Shown here: piece after piece, positions 7,267 to 14,613 of the stretch
How positions within the stretch are numbered: position 1 is the stretch's first letter
Layout: the number at the start of each line of letters is the position of its first letter
DNA from: JAHEEL01 sp964195515
GTDB taxonomy: Bacteria; Actinomycetota; Acidimicrobiia; Spongiisociales; UBA5794
Length of the DNA stretch: 24,476 nucleotides
Assembly (NCBI GenBank): GCA_964195515.1
Contig: CAXMQO010000071.1
Span: 1-24,476 of the forward strand
Reading direction: 5' to 3'
Position numbers and translations under genes: made by a program
Notes under the pieces: model-generated
The model's database searches: none
Seen by the model: only the letters and a program-made list of their open reading frames with translations
Told to the model about the DNA's origin: nothing

Positions 7267-8178
7267 GATGTCGTAGGAATGTCGTCCGACGACGTTCTCC
7301 AGTTGATCCTGGAGGATGATCGTGTTCCCTGCTGTCGACCAGATCACCGAGTCCGAGCACCAATGGAGAATGCCACCTGCGTTCGTTCCGCAGGCGGTGA
7401 CGACCTGGAGAGCTCCGCCCGCCGAAACCGAGGTCCCGGCCGGGAATTCGAGGCGGCGCTCGCCCGTTTCGTCCCTGACCGTCCACCCGGCGATGTCGAC
7501 ACTGGTGTACGACTGGTTCACGATCTGGAACCACTCGGAGGTTAGGTCGAGTTCGTCTGCGTCGACCGGGGCGAGACTGACGTCGCCGATCCGGAGCTGC
7601 GGGCGGTCGGGGGAGACCCCGTCTTCTGGATGGCCGCACACGAACGTGCCCCACATCCCGTTCCCGGATGCGTAGGCCTGGTCTCCGCGCGCGAGGAAAT
7701 CGGCCTCCATGAGGTGTCCACTGTGAAGCGGGACGGCAGCACCGGACGAGACGAGTGCCGCGTTCACGAGCACGGCCGGATCGCCCTCGATAAGCACGTA
7801 GCGAAGAGCGCGGCCTGCAGAGTCGGTGTCCGGGCCGTCGGAAGCAAGGACCACAGTCTGACCGATCGTGAGCGAGGCCAGGACCGTCCTGGATTCGTCT
7901 CCATAGCATTCGTCACCTTCGGGAGCATCGACGCCGATGAGACGGATATCGATCCTCTGCCCGTCCACGACGGCCTGAATCGTGTCACCATCGATGACGC
8001 CGTCGACGGTCCCGCGAACGACCTCTTCTGCAGGAGGCAGCGTCACTTCGGTCGATGAAGGCGACGATTCCCCGGTCAGAGTCGTTTCGGATGATTCGTC
8101 GGCTCCGATCGAGGAGCCGGACGTGCAGGAACCGACGATGATCGCGAACGACAGGATGGCGGTGGCGGTTCGGCGCAT
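7258..8178 (-). CDS. Secreted lipoprotein: staphylococcal-nuclease-like domain plus lamin-tail domain
   Basis: A 306-aa protein with a lipoprotein signal peptide (hydrophobic 7-16, lipobox VGSC, lipidated C18) and a Ser/Thr/Glu-rich linker to about residue 52. Residues 53-175 form a thermonuclease (SNase) domain: D64 in VIDGDT, R79 and D84/E87 in DIRLIGVDAPE, and R123/R126 in AGRALRYV match the Ca2+-binding and catalytic positions. Residues 192-305 resemble a lamin-tail (LTD) beta-sandwich (SEWFQIVNQS, VDIAGWTVRDETG), a domain often attached to extracellular nucleases. It likely degrades extracellular DNA/RNA at the cell surface, giving nutrients or phosphate. ATG 8178 is chosen because it starts the signal peptide; a TACCGT -10 box lies 10 nt upstream. 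Confidence 0.88.
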   Translation of the reverse strand: MRRTATAILSFAIIVGSCTSGSSIGADESSETTLTGESSPSSTEVTLPPAEEVVRGTVDGVIDGDTIQAVVDGQRIDIRLIGVDAPEGDECYGDESRTVLASLTIGQTVVLASDGPDTDSAGRALRYVLIEGDPAVLVNAALVSSGAAVPLHSGHLMEADFLARGDQAYASGNGMWGTFVCGHPEDGVSPDRPQLRIGDVSLAPVDADELDLTSEWFQIVNQSYTSVDIAGWTVRDETGERRLEFPAGTSVSAGGALQVVTACGTNAGGILHWCSDSVIWSTAGNTIILQDQLENVVGRHSYDIMP

Positions 8179-8188
8179 GGTGTCCGAT

Positions 8189-8194
8189 ACGGTA
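8189..8194 (-). promoter_or_regulatory. -10 box for the nuclease lipoprotein gene
   Basis: On the minus strand TACCGT lies 10 nt before the ATG at 8178, without a strong ribosome-binding sequence between. It fits the short-leader pattern of several genes here. No clear -35 element. Confidence 0.4.
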
Positions 8195-8238
8195 CCGGCC
8201 GTCCACATTTGCTCACGGCTTTCGAGTGTCCGGCGCGG

Positions 8239-8266
8239 TTGAAGGTTGGCCGGGCACTCCTACTCT
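8239..8266 (+). promoter_or_regulatory. Sigma70-type promoter for the MaoC gene
   Basis: TTGAAG (8239-8244) and TACTCT (8261-8266) are separated by 16 bp, the best-formed -35/-10 pair in the window. A start site near 8273 would leave a leader of about 26 nt carrying the ribosome-binding sequence GAGAGGAG (8286-8293). Confidence 0.55.
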
Positions 8267-8298
8267 GCGGCTGGCGAGAGCGAGAGAGAGGAGTGGTC

Positions 8299-8757
8299 AT
8301 GCAGATCATCCCGGCGGAGGAATTGGCAGGTCGGGTCGGCATGGAGACCGGCGTATCGGGCTGGTTCGAGATCGATCAGGACCGGATCAACGCGTTCGCC
8401 GACGCAACGATGGACCATCAGTTCATCCACGTCGACCCCGAAGCCGCGGCCCAGACACCCTTCGGTTCGACGATCGCCCACGGATTCCTGACGCTGTCGC
8501 TCACCACTCCCATGATGATGGAGACGATGGTTGCCCCCGACCGGATGGTGATGGCCGTCAACTACGGAACCGACAAGCTCCGCTTCATCGAGCCGGTCAA
8601 GGTGGGGAGTCGCATACGAGCGCGGACCCGACTCGTCGACGTCACGACGAAGGGACCCGGTCGCTGGTTGCTGAAGAACGAGGTAACGGTCGAGGTCGAT
8701 GGTGTCGACCGACCGGCACTCATCGTCGAAGCCCTCACCCTGTTCATCACGGCATGA
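8299..8757 (+). CDS. MaoC-family enoyl-CoA hydratase/dehydratase
   Basis: A 152-aa single hot-dog-fold protein of the MaoC/NodN type. Hydratase-2 motif residues D39 and H44 are in MDHQFIHVD, followed by GSTIAHGFLTLSL (56-68). The family hydrates trans-2-enoyl-CoA to R-3-hydroxyacyl-CoA or acts on related acyl thioesters; the exact acyl chain cannot be read. ATG 8299 is 5 nt after GAGAGGAG; an in-frame GTG at 8293 overlaps that sequence and is less likely. Its TGA overlaps the ATG of the following alpha/beta hydrolase (ATGA), so the two are coupled and may act on the same acyl metabolite. Confidence 0.92.
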   Translation: MQIIPAEELAGRVGMETGVSGWFEIDQDRINAFADATMDHQFIHVDPEAAAQTPFGSTIAHGFLTLSLTTPMMMETMVAPDRMVMAVNYGTDKLRFIEPVKVGSRIRARTRLVDVTTKGPGRWLLKNEVTVEVDGVDRPALIVEALTLFITA

Positions 8758-9473
8758 ACACTGTTGTCCTCGTCCACGGCGCTGCGATGGACGGCACGGT
8801 CTGGCGGTACCAAGCGGATGCTCTCTCTCGAGCAGGGTTCTCTCCGATCGCGGTTGATCTCCCCGGGCACGGCGGCTCGGAGGGCGAACCGTCGGTGACG
8901 ATCAGGGGTTACGCCGGTTGGCTCCTTGCGTATCTCTCCGTGTTGGACGAACCGGTCCATCTCGTCGGGCACTCCATGGGGGCACTGGTCGTTCTGGAGG
9001 CCACCGCGGCGCGTCCGGATCGAGTGAGATCGGTCACGCTCGTCGGCGTTGCCGACCGGATGCCCGTCAATCCCGATCTCCTGACCGCCTCCGCCGCCAA
9101 CGATCCGACGATGTCCGCCACGATGGGGTCGTGGATGCACGCTCGGCAGCCCGTCGGCAGACCCGAATGGCAGGTCCGTGACACCGTCGCGGTCATTGAG
9201 CGGTCCCGGCCGGGGATCGCATTCGCCGACCACACGGCGTGCAACGACTACCGGGGTGCGGCCGCCATCGCCGCGAATGTGTCCGTGCCGATGTTGCTGG
9301 TCCTCGGCGACCAAGACGTGATGACGCGGCCATCCGCCGCCGAACCGATCGCGAATGCAGCACCGAATGCAACGACGGTGATCGTCGAAGGTGCGGGCCA
9401 CCTGCTGTTCGTCGAACGCCCGGATGTGGTGAATGAGGCACTGGTGGAGTTTTTGATCGGAGTAGATCAGTAG
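8754..9473 (+). CDS. Alpha/beta hydrolase
   Basis: A 239-aa alpha/beta-hydrolase fold enzyme without signal peptide. Oxyanion region LVHGAAMDGTVW (6-17), nucleophile elbow GHSMG with S74, acid D188 (LGDQDVMT) and H216 (GAGHLLF) form a complete triad. A helical cap lies between about 100 and 165. The family includes esterases, thioesterases and C-C hydrolases; substrate unknown. It overlaps the MaoC gene by 4 bp, pointing to a joint role in acyl-CoA or ester metabolism. The 3' end lies in a short repeat and is one base from the end of the convergent desulfhydrase-like gene. Confidence 0.9.
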   Translation: MNTVVLVHGAAMDGTVWRYQADALSRAGFSPIAVDLPGHGGSEGEPSVTIRGYAGWLLAYLSVLDEPVHLVGHSMGALVVLEATAARPDRVRSVTLVGVADRMPVNPDLLTASAANDPTMSATMGSWMHARQPVGRPEWQVRDTVAVIERSRPGIAFADHTACNDYRGAAAIAANVSVPMLLVLGDQDVMTRPSAAEPIANAAPNATTVIVEGAGHLLFVERPDVVNEALVEFLIGVDQ

Positions 9474-9488
9474 ATCAGTACTGCTCTA
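9461..9488. repeat. Short 8-bp repeat at a convergent gene junction
   Basis: AGTAGATC occurs at 9461-9468 and 9469-9476, followed by AGTACTGC (9477-9484). Both stop codons of the convergent genes lie inside it. The last part contains TACTGCTCTA (9479-9488), identical to the junction of units in the 5133-5172 array. Confidence 0.65.
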
Positions 9489-10449
9489 GGACATCCGGGT
9501 ATGCGAAGGCGGCGAAGCCGCCGCCGGTGTGCCAGAACACGACATGGTTGGCTGTGGTGAGTCGGCCCTGTTCGATCTCTCGCTTCAAACCGTAGACGAC
9601 CTTTCCCGTGTATGCCGGGTCGAAGAGCATGCCGGTAAGGCGCGTGGCTTCGACCTGCACAGCAAGCTCCTCAGGTGTCGAGAGACCGTATCCGCGCCCG
9701 ATGTAGTCGTCGGTGATCCGCCACCGGGCCTCGCCGACCGACTCTCCGAACCTATCTGCGGCTGCAGATAGGAGCACCCTCACTCGCTGTTCGACCTCGT
9801 CCGCAGGGTCGCCGACCGACGATCCGACGATCTCGACGTCGATACCGAGTTCTTGCGCCCCACGTACCATTCCCGCCGTGGTCCCGGCGCTCGAAGCGGC
9901 GTGCCAGATGATCGGCCGTACGATCCCTTGATCCTCGAGTTGCGGGGCAATCTCGTGCATCGCAGCGACGAAGCCGAGGACGCCGAGAGCGTCCGAGGCG
10001 CCTTCAGGGATGACCCACGCACTGCCCCGAGCCGCGGCGGCCTCCTCCATGATCCGGTCGCGGTCGTCGTAGTCGGCGGGTGTGATGAAGCGACACTTCG
10101 CCCCCGCAAGTCGTTGAAGGAGATGGTTCCCCGTTGCCGCTTCGGGTGGTTGCCCGTCGGGGCTTCGGAGGTAGAGGGTCGTGCGCAGGCCGACACGAGC
10201 GGCAGCGAGCGCCGTGGCCCGGCAGTGGTTCGACTGGACCGCTCCACATGTGATGACGGCGTCGGCACCGGCATCGAGCGCTGCGGCGAGATGAAATTCG
10301 AGCTTGCGAACCTTGTTCCCCGAGAGACCGAAGCCGGTGAGGTCATCCCTCTTGACCCAGATCGTCGGGCCACCCCACGCAGCGCTGAGGCGATCCGCCG
10401 GCTCGAGCGGCGTCGGGAGATGGGCGAGGCCGATTCGTGACTGGTTCAT
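9475..10449 (-). CDS. PLP-dependent D-cysteine desulfhydrase / ACC deaminase family enzyme
   Basis: A 324-aa fold-type II PLP enzyme. The Schiff-base lysine is K46 in SGNKVRKLEF, and QSNHCRAT (72-79) is the adjacent substrate/phosphate-contact motif. HAASSAGTTAGM around 210-220 is the PLP phosphate loop. The family covers D-cysteine desulfhydrase (D-cysteine to pyruvate, H2S and ammonia) and 1-aminocyclopropane-1-carboxylate deaminase; residues alone do not separate the two safely, though most actinobacterial members of this length are annotated as the former. The start at 10449 has a TAGCGT -10 box 7 nt upstream and no Shine-Dalgarno sequence. Soluble, cytoplasmic. Confidence 0.88.
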   Translation of the reverse strand: MNQSRIGLAHLPTPLEPADRLSAAWGGPTIWVKRDDLTGFGLSGNKVRKLEFHLAAALDAGADAVITCGAVQSNHCRATALAAARVGLRTTLYLRSPDGQPPEAATGNHLLQRLAGAKCRFITPADYDDRDRIMEEAAAARGSAWVIPEGASDALGVLGFVAAMHEIAPQLEDQGIVRPIIWHAASSAGTTAGMVRGAQELGIDVEIVGSSVGDPADEVEQRVRVLLSAAADRFGESVGEARWRITDDYIGRGYGLSTPEELAVQVEATRLTGMLFDPAYTGKVVYGLKREIEQGRLTTANHVVFWHTGGGFAAFAYPDVLEQY

Positions 10450-10541
10450 GCCTCTGACGCTATCACTTGTACCTCTAGCGGTGCCGGGTAGTCCGCCGAG
10501 TCGGAATCGGTGACGCGGAGCACCGATCCGTGCAGCGTCAT
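10446..10541 (-). other. Short open frame upstream of, and overlapping, the desulfhydrase-like gene
   Basis: An ATG at 10541 on the minus strand opens 31 codons ending in a TGA that overlaps the ATG of the desulfhydrase-like gene by 4 nt (ATGA). Its first codons are GC-rich at position three, but the last ten include ATA, CTA, CAA and GTA, unlike neighbouring genes. It matches nothing I recognise. It may be a coupled leader peptide or chance; the -10 box at 10457-10462 would lie inside it and argues for chance. Confidence 0.2.
10457..10462 (-). promoter_or_regulatory. -10 box, likely leaderless promoter for the desulfhydrase-like gene
   Basis: On the minus strand TAGCGT lies 7 nt before the ATG at 10449, with no ribosome-binding sequence between. 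It follows the TANNNT spacing seen at 4415 and 20970. Confidence 0.45.
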
Positions 10542-10592
10542 CGGCTCGGGCGATCGCCTGATCGCCGGCGCGGAGTGTGCGACACTGCGGCC

Positions 10593-11384
10593 ATGCCTGA
10601 AGTCATCATCAACGACCACGAAGTCTTCTACCGCGAGCAGGGGAGCGGTTCTGTTGCGCTCTTTGTCCACGGATTCCCGTTCGACTCGACGATGTGGATC
10701 GAGCAACTCGGTGCCCTGTCCGACGTGCGACGCTGCATTGCACCCGATCTGCGCGGTTTCGGTCGCTCTGCGCCGTCGATTCGCCCCGTGCTCACGATGG
10801 AAGATCACGCGTTCGACCTCATGGCCCTCACCGATGCTCTCGGCGTGGAACAGGTCGATCTGATTGGACTCTCGATGGGCGGCTACATCGCCCTCGCATT
10901 CGCAGAGCGCTATCCGGAACGGCTTCGCACGCTGGCGCTCGTCGACACGAAGTCCACAGAGGACTCCATCGACGCGAAGGCCGGACGCGGAGCCGCCGCA
11001 GAGCGGGTCGCCACCGAGGGGCGCACCGGGGTCGCGGCCGACATGGTCAGCGTTCTCGTCGCGGCGTCGGCGTCGAACTGGACCCGCGCCCGCTTGCGCA
11101 CCATGATCGAATCGACGCCTGCCGAGTCCATCGTCGCCGCGCTCATCGGTATGAGACAACGCCCCGATCGGACCGCGGTGCTGTCGGGTCTCTCGGTCCC
11201 CGTCGCTGTGATCGTCGGGGAGCACGACATGCTGGCATCGCTCGCCGACGCTAACCACATGGCGGTCGCTGCAGGCGCTGCTCTCACGGTTGTGCCCGAT
11301 GCCGGTCACATGGCGCCGATCGAGGTCCCGGTGACCGTTGCGCAAGCGCTGAGGGCCCTCTGGTCCTCTGGTCGGGTCCGCTAG
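10593..11384 (+). CDS. Alpha/beta hydrolase
   Basis: A 263-aa alpha/beta-hydrolase fold protein, no signal peptide. FVHGFPFDSTMW (24-35) forms the oxyanion region, GLSMGG (92-97) holds nucleophile S94, D212 is in VGEHDMLA and H239 in DAGHMAPIE, so the triad is complete. PDLRGFGRS (51-59) is typical of the esterase/haloperoxidase/3-oxoadipate-enol-lactonase branch, but the substrate is unknown. It is only distantly similar in style to the hydrolase at 8754. A weak GACACT lies 6 nt before the ATG. Its TAG stop forms part of the -10 box for the downstream transporter gene. It is divergent from the desulfhydrase-like gene with a 143-bp gap. Confidence 0.9.
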   Translation: MPEVIINDHEVFYREQGSGSVALFVHGFPFDSTMWIEQLGALSDVRRCIAPDLRGFGRSAPSIRPVLTMEDHAFDLMALTDALGVEQVDLIGLSMGGYIALAFAERYPERLRTLALVDTKSTEDSIDAKAGRGAAAERVATEGRTGVAADMVSVLVAASASNWTRARLRTMIESTPAESIVAALIGMRQRPDRTAVLSGLSVPVAVIVGEHDMLASLADANHMAVAAGAALTVVPDAGHMAPIEVPVTVAQALRALWSSGRVR

Positions 11385-11387
11385 CCT
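11382..11387 (+). promoter_or_regulatory. -10 box TAGCCT overlapping the hydrolase stop codon
   Basis: TAGCCT begins with the TAG stop of the preceding gene. A start site near 11394 would give a leader of about 20 nt with AGGGAGGA (11401-11408) 6 nt before the ATG at 11415. The same hexamer occurs at 15501-15506 and, on the minus strand, at 17920-17925. Confidence 0.45.
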
Positions 11388-11414
11388 CCGCCCGGTCGAG
11401 AGGGAGGACCAAGG

Positions 11415-13382
11415 ATGACCGACGCGATCGCCGAGTACGGAGCCGTCGACGACCGGGAATACCGGAGACGAATCCGGGCATGGGCGATGTACGACTGGGC
11501 GAACTCCGCGTTCGCCACCACCATCCTCGCTGCCGTCCTGCCGGTGTACTACAGCCAGGTCGCCGGTCGCACCCTTGGGTCCGCCGCCCAGGCAACCGCC
11601 TACTGGACGGCGACGCTCTCGATCTCGCTGATCGTCGTCGCGATCCTCTCGCCGATCCTCGGCACCATCTCGGACCTCAAGCGGGGCAAGAAGAAGTTCC
11701 TCGCTGCTTCCATCCTCGTGGGTGCGGTCGGGGTGTCACTCCTTGTCTTCGTTGGCACCGGCGACTGGCTCATCGCGTCAGCATCGTTCGTCATCGCCAG
11801 GATCGGGTTCGCTACCGGCAACGTGTTCTACGAGTCGCTCCTTCCTCACGTGGCTCGCGACGCGGATCTCGATCGCGTTTCGACCATGGGGTACGCCGTC
11901 GGCTACCTCGGAGGAGGGCTGCTCCTCGCCATCAACATCGTGATGATCTTCACCCTCGGTGATTCCCTGGGGACGCGGCTGTCGTTCCTTTCCGTGGCGA
12001 TCTGGTGGATCGTCTTCTCGATTCCGGTGCTGCGCAGGGTCCCCGAACCACCCGCGGCCGTTGCGACCGGATCCGGAGGGCTGTTCTCCGTTACGTTCAA
12101 ACGCCTCGGGGAGACATTCAGCCACCTCCGCAGCTACCGCGAACTTCTGAAGTTCCTCATCTCGTACCTGATCTACAACGACGGAATCGGAACGATCATC
12201 GGTGTCGCCGTCATCTACGGCGCCGAACTCGGCTTTGGCTCGATCGAGTTGATCGCGGCGATTCTGCTCGTGCAGTTTGTCGGGATCCCGTTCTCGATCG
12301 TGTTCGGGAAGATCCCGTCCAAGGATGAATCGAAGCGAGCGTTCTTCCTCGCATTCGTCGTTTGGAATCTCATCATGCTTCCGCTCGCCGGCATCGGGAG
12401 TCAATTCGTCCTCAGCGACGACGTCACGGGAACCAGGCCGCCGGCATATGAGGACACTGCCGGCGCCGTCGGTGAGGGTGACTACGCCGTCGACTCATCA
12501 GCCGTGGCGCTCGAAGGTGTATGGGAGACGGACGGTGAGTACGCAGGCACCCACGATGCCGGCGCGATCTATTCGCTGGCGTACAACGGCACCAAGGTGC
12601 GGATGCACTACAGCGAGGGACCGGACCGAAGCGAATGGGCGGTGCTCATCGACGGTTCGGCAGTGATCGAAGATGACGAACCGGTCGTCATCGACGGCTA
12701 CAACCTGGCGGTCCACGAAGGTGTGGACATCGATATCGCGGCGACGGAAGCCGGCGAGCATCTCCTCGAGATCGTCAATACCGGCGAAGCGGACGAAGCC
12801 TCATCCGGCACGGCCATGGTCATCGGTGAGGCCACGGTGATGGAGCCACCGAGGACAAGTGATCTTCTCGCGATCCTGGGCTTGCTGTTCGTGGTTGAAG
12901 TGGTTGGACTCGCCGTAGCAATCGTGCTCGGAGGTCCGCTCTTCTCAGGACTTGCCGACACGATGACCACGAAGCGCACGATCATCCTCGCCCTGATCGT
13001 CTACTCGGCGATCGCCGTCTGGGGGTTCTTCCTTGACAGCGTCGTCGAGTTCTGGTTCCTGGCGTTCATGGTCGCCGTTGTCCAGGGCGGCTCTCAGGCC
13101 CTCAGTCGGAGCCTCTATGCCTCGATGGCGCCGAAGGCACTGTCCGGCGAATTCTTCGGGTTCTTCTCAGTCATGTCGAAGTTCTCGGCGATCCTTGGAC
13201 CGCTGCTCTTCGTCGGCGCTGTCACCCTGTTCGGATCATCGAGGCCAGCAGTCCTCGGGTTGATCGTGTTCTTCGTAGTCGGGATCTACCTCCTGACCCG
13301 TGTCGACGAGACCGAAGGCCGCCGGGTGGCGCGCGAAGCCGATGACGCGGCAGCGGCCGCGGGCATCATCGAGGTCGGCTGA
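11415..13382 (+). CDS. UMF1-type MFS transporter with an inserted extracytoplasmic jelly-roll-like domain
   Basis: A 655-aa member of the UMF1/Atg22-like MFS branch, whose normal length is near 420-450 aa. The N-terminus has the hallmark WAMYDWANSAFATTI (23-37), and the C-terminal half has VQGGSQALSRSLYASMAPK (556-574) and EFFGFFSVMSKFSAILGPL (579-597). About 150 extra residues (333-480) split the C-terminal bundle. They look like a galactose-binding/CBM-type beta-sandwich: AYNGTKVRMHYSEGPDRSEW, VLIDGS, then AGEHLLEIVNTGEADEASSG. The helix pair before the insert (284-331, VQFVGIPFSIVFG then KRAFFLAFVVW) resembles the pair after it (491-546, VEVVGLAVAIVLG then KRTIILALIVY), suggesting duplication. 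It is the first gene of a run with a sugar dehydrogenase and ribokinase. Substrate unknown; sugar or nucleoside uptake is inference. Confidence 0.88.
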   Translation: MTDAIAEYGAVDDREYRRRIRAWAMYDWANSAFATTILAAVLPVYYSQVAGRTLGSAAQATAYWTATLSISLIVVAILSPILGTISDLKRGKKKFLAASILVGAVGVSLLVFVGTGDWLIASASFVIARIGFATGNVFYESLLPHVARDADLDRVSTMGYAVGYLGGGLLLAINIVMIFTLGDSLGTRLSFLSVAIWWIVFSIPVLRRVPEPPAAVATGSGGLFSVTFKRLGETFSHLRSYRELLKFLISYLIYNDGIGTIIGVAVIYGAELGFGSIELIAAILLVQFVGIPFSIVFGKIPSKDESKRAFFLAFVVWNLIMLPLAGIGSQFVLSDDVTGTRPPAYEDTAGAVGEGDYAVDSSAVALEGVWETDGEYAGTHDAGAIYSLAYNGTKVRMHYSEGPDRSEWAVLIDGSAVIEDDEPVVIDGYNLAVHEGVDIDIAATEAGEHLLEIVNTGEADEASSGTAMVIGEATVMEPPRTSDLLAILGLLFVVEVVGLAVAIVLGGPLFSGLADTMTTKRTIILALIVYSAIAVWGFFLDSVVEFWFLAFMVAVVQGGSQALSRSLYASMAPKALSGEFFGFFSVMSKFSAILGPLLFVGAVTLFGSSRPAVLGLIVFFVVGIYLLTRVDETEGRRVAREADDAAAAAGIIEVG

Positions 13383-13383
13383 C

Positions 13384-14613
13384 ATGAGACATCCGACCGT
13401 CGTGATCGCGATCGTCGTGTTGGCCGCTGCTTCGTGTGCCGGCGAATCGTCACCGGTGTCCGTCCCGGCTTCTTCTCCCACGGTGGCTCCGTCATCAACG
13501 TCCACAGCCGCCGTCGGTGAAGCGACGACGACCACGCTCGCCCCGGAGCAGACACGAACAACGACGCTACCGCTCGAGGATACGATTCTGCGTCTTGAGG
13601 CGGTGACCGATGGTTTCGAACAACCGGTCTTCTACACCACGGTGGGCGATCGCGGCTATGTCGTGGACCAGTTGGGGGTGATTTGGACGATTGTTTCCGG
13701 CGAGGACCCGTCGATGTTCTTGGACATCCGTGATCGGGTGAGGTTCAGCGGCGAGCAAGGCCTCCTCGGCCTCGCGTTCCACCCCGAGTATCCGGACCGG
13801 CTCTACGTGGACTACACCGCGAGCGACGGCAGAACGGTCGTTTCGGAGTTCACTGTCGGCGCGGACTCCCGGACCGCTGATCCGGGTACCGAGCGTGTGT
13901 TGCTTGAGATCGAACAGCCGGCTGCGAACCACAACGGCGGCATGATCGCCTTCGGGCCCGGGGGATACCTGTGGATCGGCATGGGTGACGGCGGCGCCTC
14001 AAACGACAAGTTCGGAAACGGACAACGTGAAGACACGCTACTCGGAGCGATGCTCCGGATCGTGGTCGGACCCGATGTCATTCCATACGGGGTCGCCGAG
14101 GACTACGGCTTCGCAGCTGCGGAGGTGTGGGCGGTCGGCCTCCGCAATCCGTGGAGGTTCTCGTTCGATGGTGAGGATCTGTGGATAGCCGACGTCGGCC
14201 AAGGCGATGTCGAAGAGATCAATCGAGTGTCGGCGGAGGACACGACGGTCAACTACGGCTGGCCCATCTATGAAGGCAGCGACTGTTTCGCCGGGCCGTG
14301 CGCCGGAGTGGACTCGTCGGGTCGTCCACTTACCGGACCTGTGCACGAGTATCGACACGACGAAGGTTGTTCGATCACTGGCGGCTACGTGTACCGGGGT
14401 GATGCGATCCCACAGCTCGATGGTCACTACTTCTTTTCGGACTGGTGCACCGGGTTCATCCGCTCGATCGCACCCGACGGATCGGCGCACGACTGGACGG
14501 ACGGTACGGGAACCGTTCCCGCCGTATCCTCATTCGGACGAGATGACAACGGTGAGATCTACGTCGTCTCCGGTACCGGCACCGTCTACCGAATCGCGGA
14601 GGATCGCGAATGA
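13384..14613 (+). CDS. PQQ-dependent sugar dehydrogenase-family lipoprotein
   Basis: A 409-aa extracytoplasmic protein. Signal peptide residues 1-17 end in AAASC, lipidated C18, followed by a Ser/Thr-rich linker to about 62. Residues 65-405 form a six-bladed propeller of the glucose/sorbosone dehydrogenase family: SGEQGLLGLAFHP (122-134), NHNGGMIAFGPGGYLWIGMGDGG (182-204, shown here in part by its key H183), GLRNPWRFSFD and IADVGQGDVEEIN. Relatives oxidise aldose sugars with PQQ, though many family members have no tested activity. The start lies 1 nt after the transporter stop, and the TGA overlaps the ribokinase ATG. A surface sugar-oxidising or sugar-binding role in the same pathway is inference. 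Confidence 0.9.
   Translation: MRHPTVVIAIVVLAAASCAGESSPVSVPASSPTVAPSSTSTAAVGEATTTTLAPEQTRTTTLPLEDTILRLEAVTDGFEQPVFYTTVGDRGYVVDQLGVIWTIVSGEDPSMFLDIRDRVRFSGEQGLLGLAFHPEYPDRLYVDYTASDGRTVVSEFTVGADSRTADPGTERVLLEIEQPAANHNGGMIAFGPGGYLWIGMGDGGASNDKFGNGQREDTLLGAMLRIVVGPDVIPYGVAEDYGFAAAEVWAVGLRNPWRFSFDGEDLWIADVGQGDVEEINRVSAEDTTVNYGWPIYEGSDCFAGPCAGVDSSGRPLTGPVHEYRHDEGCSITGGYVYRGDAIPQLDGHYFFSDWCTGFIRSIAPDGSAHDWTDGTGTVPAVSSFGRDDNGEIYVVSGTGTVYRIAEDRE

Noticed and set aside
10446..11345. 299-codon minus-strand open frame antisense to the alpha/beta hydrolase
   Set aside because: The hydrolase on the plus strand has a complete triad; only the last 31 codons outside it were kept as a low-confidence feature.
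13300..13383. Upstream extension of the sugar dehydrogenase lipoprotein
   Set aside because: It would overlap the transporter gene and place charged residues before a clear signal peptide starting at 13384.
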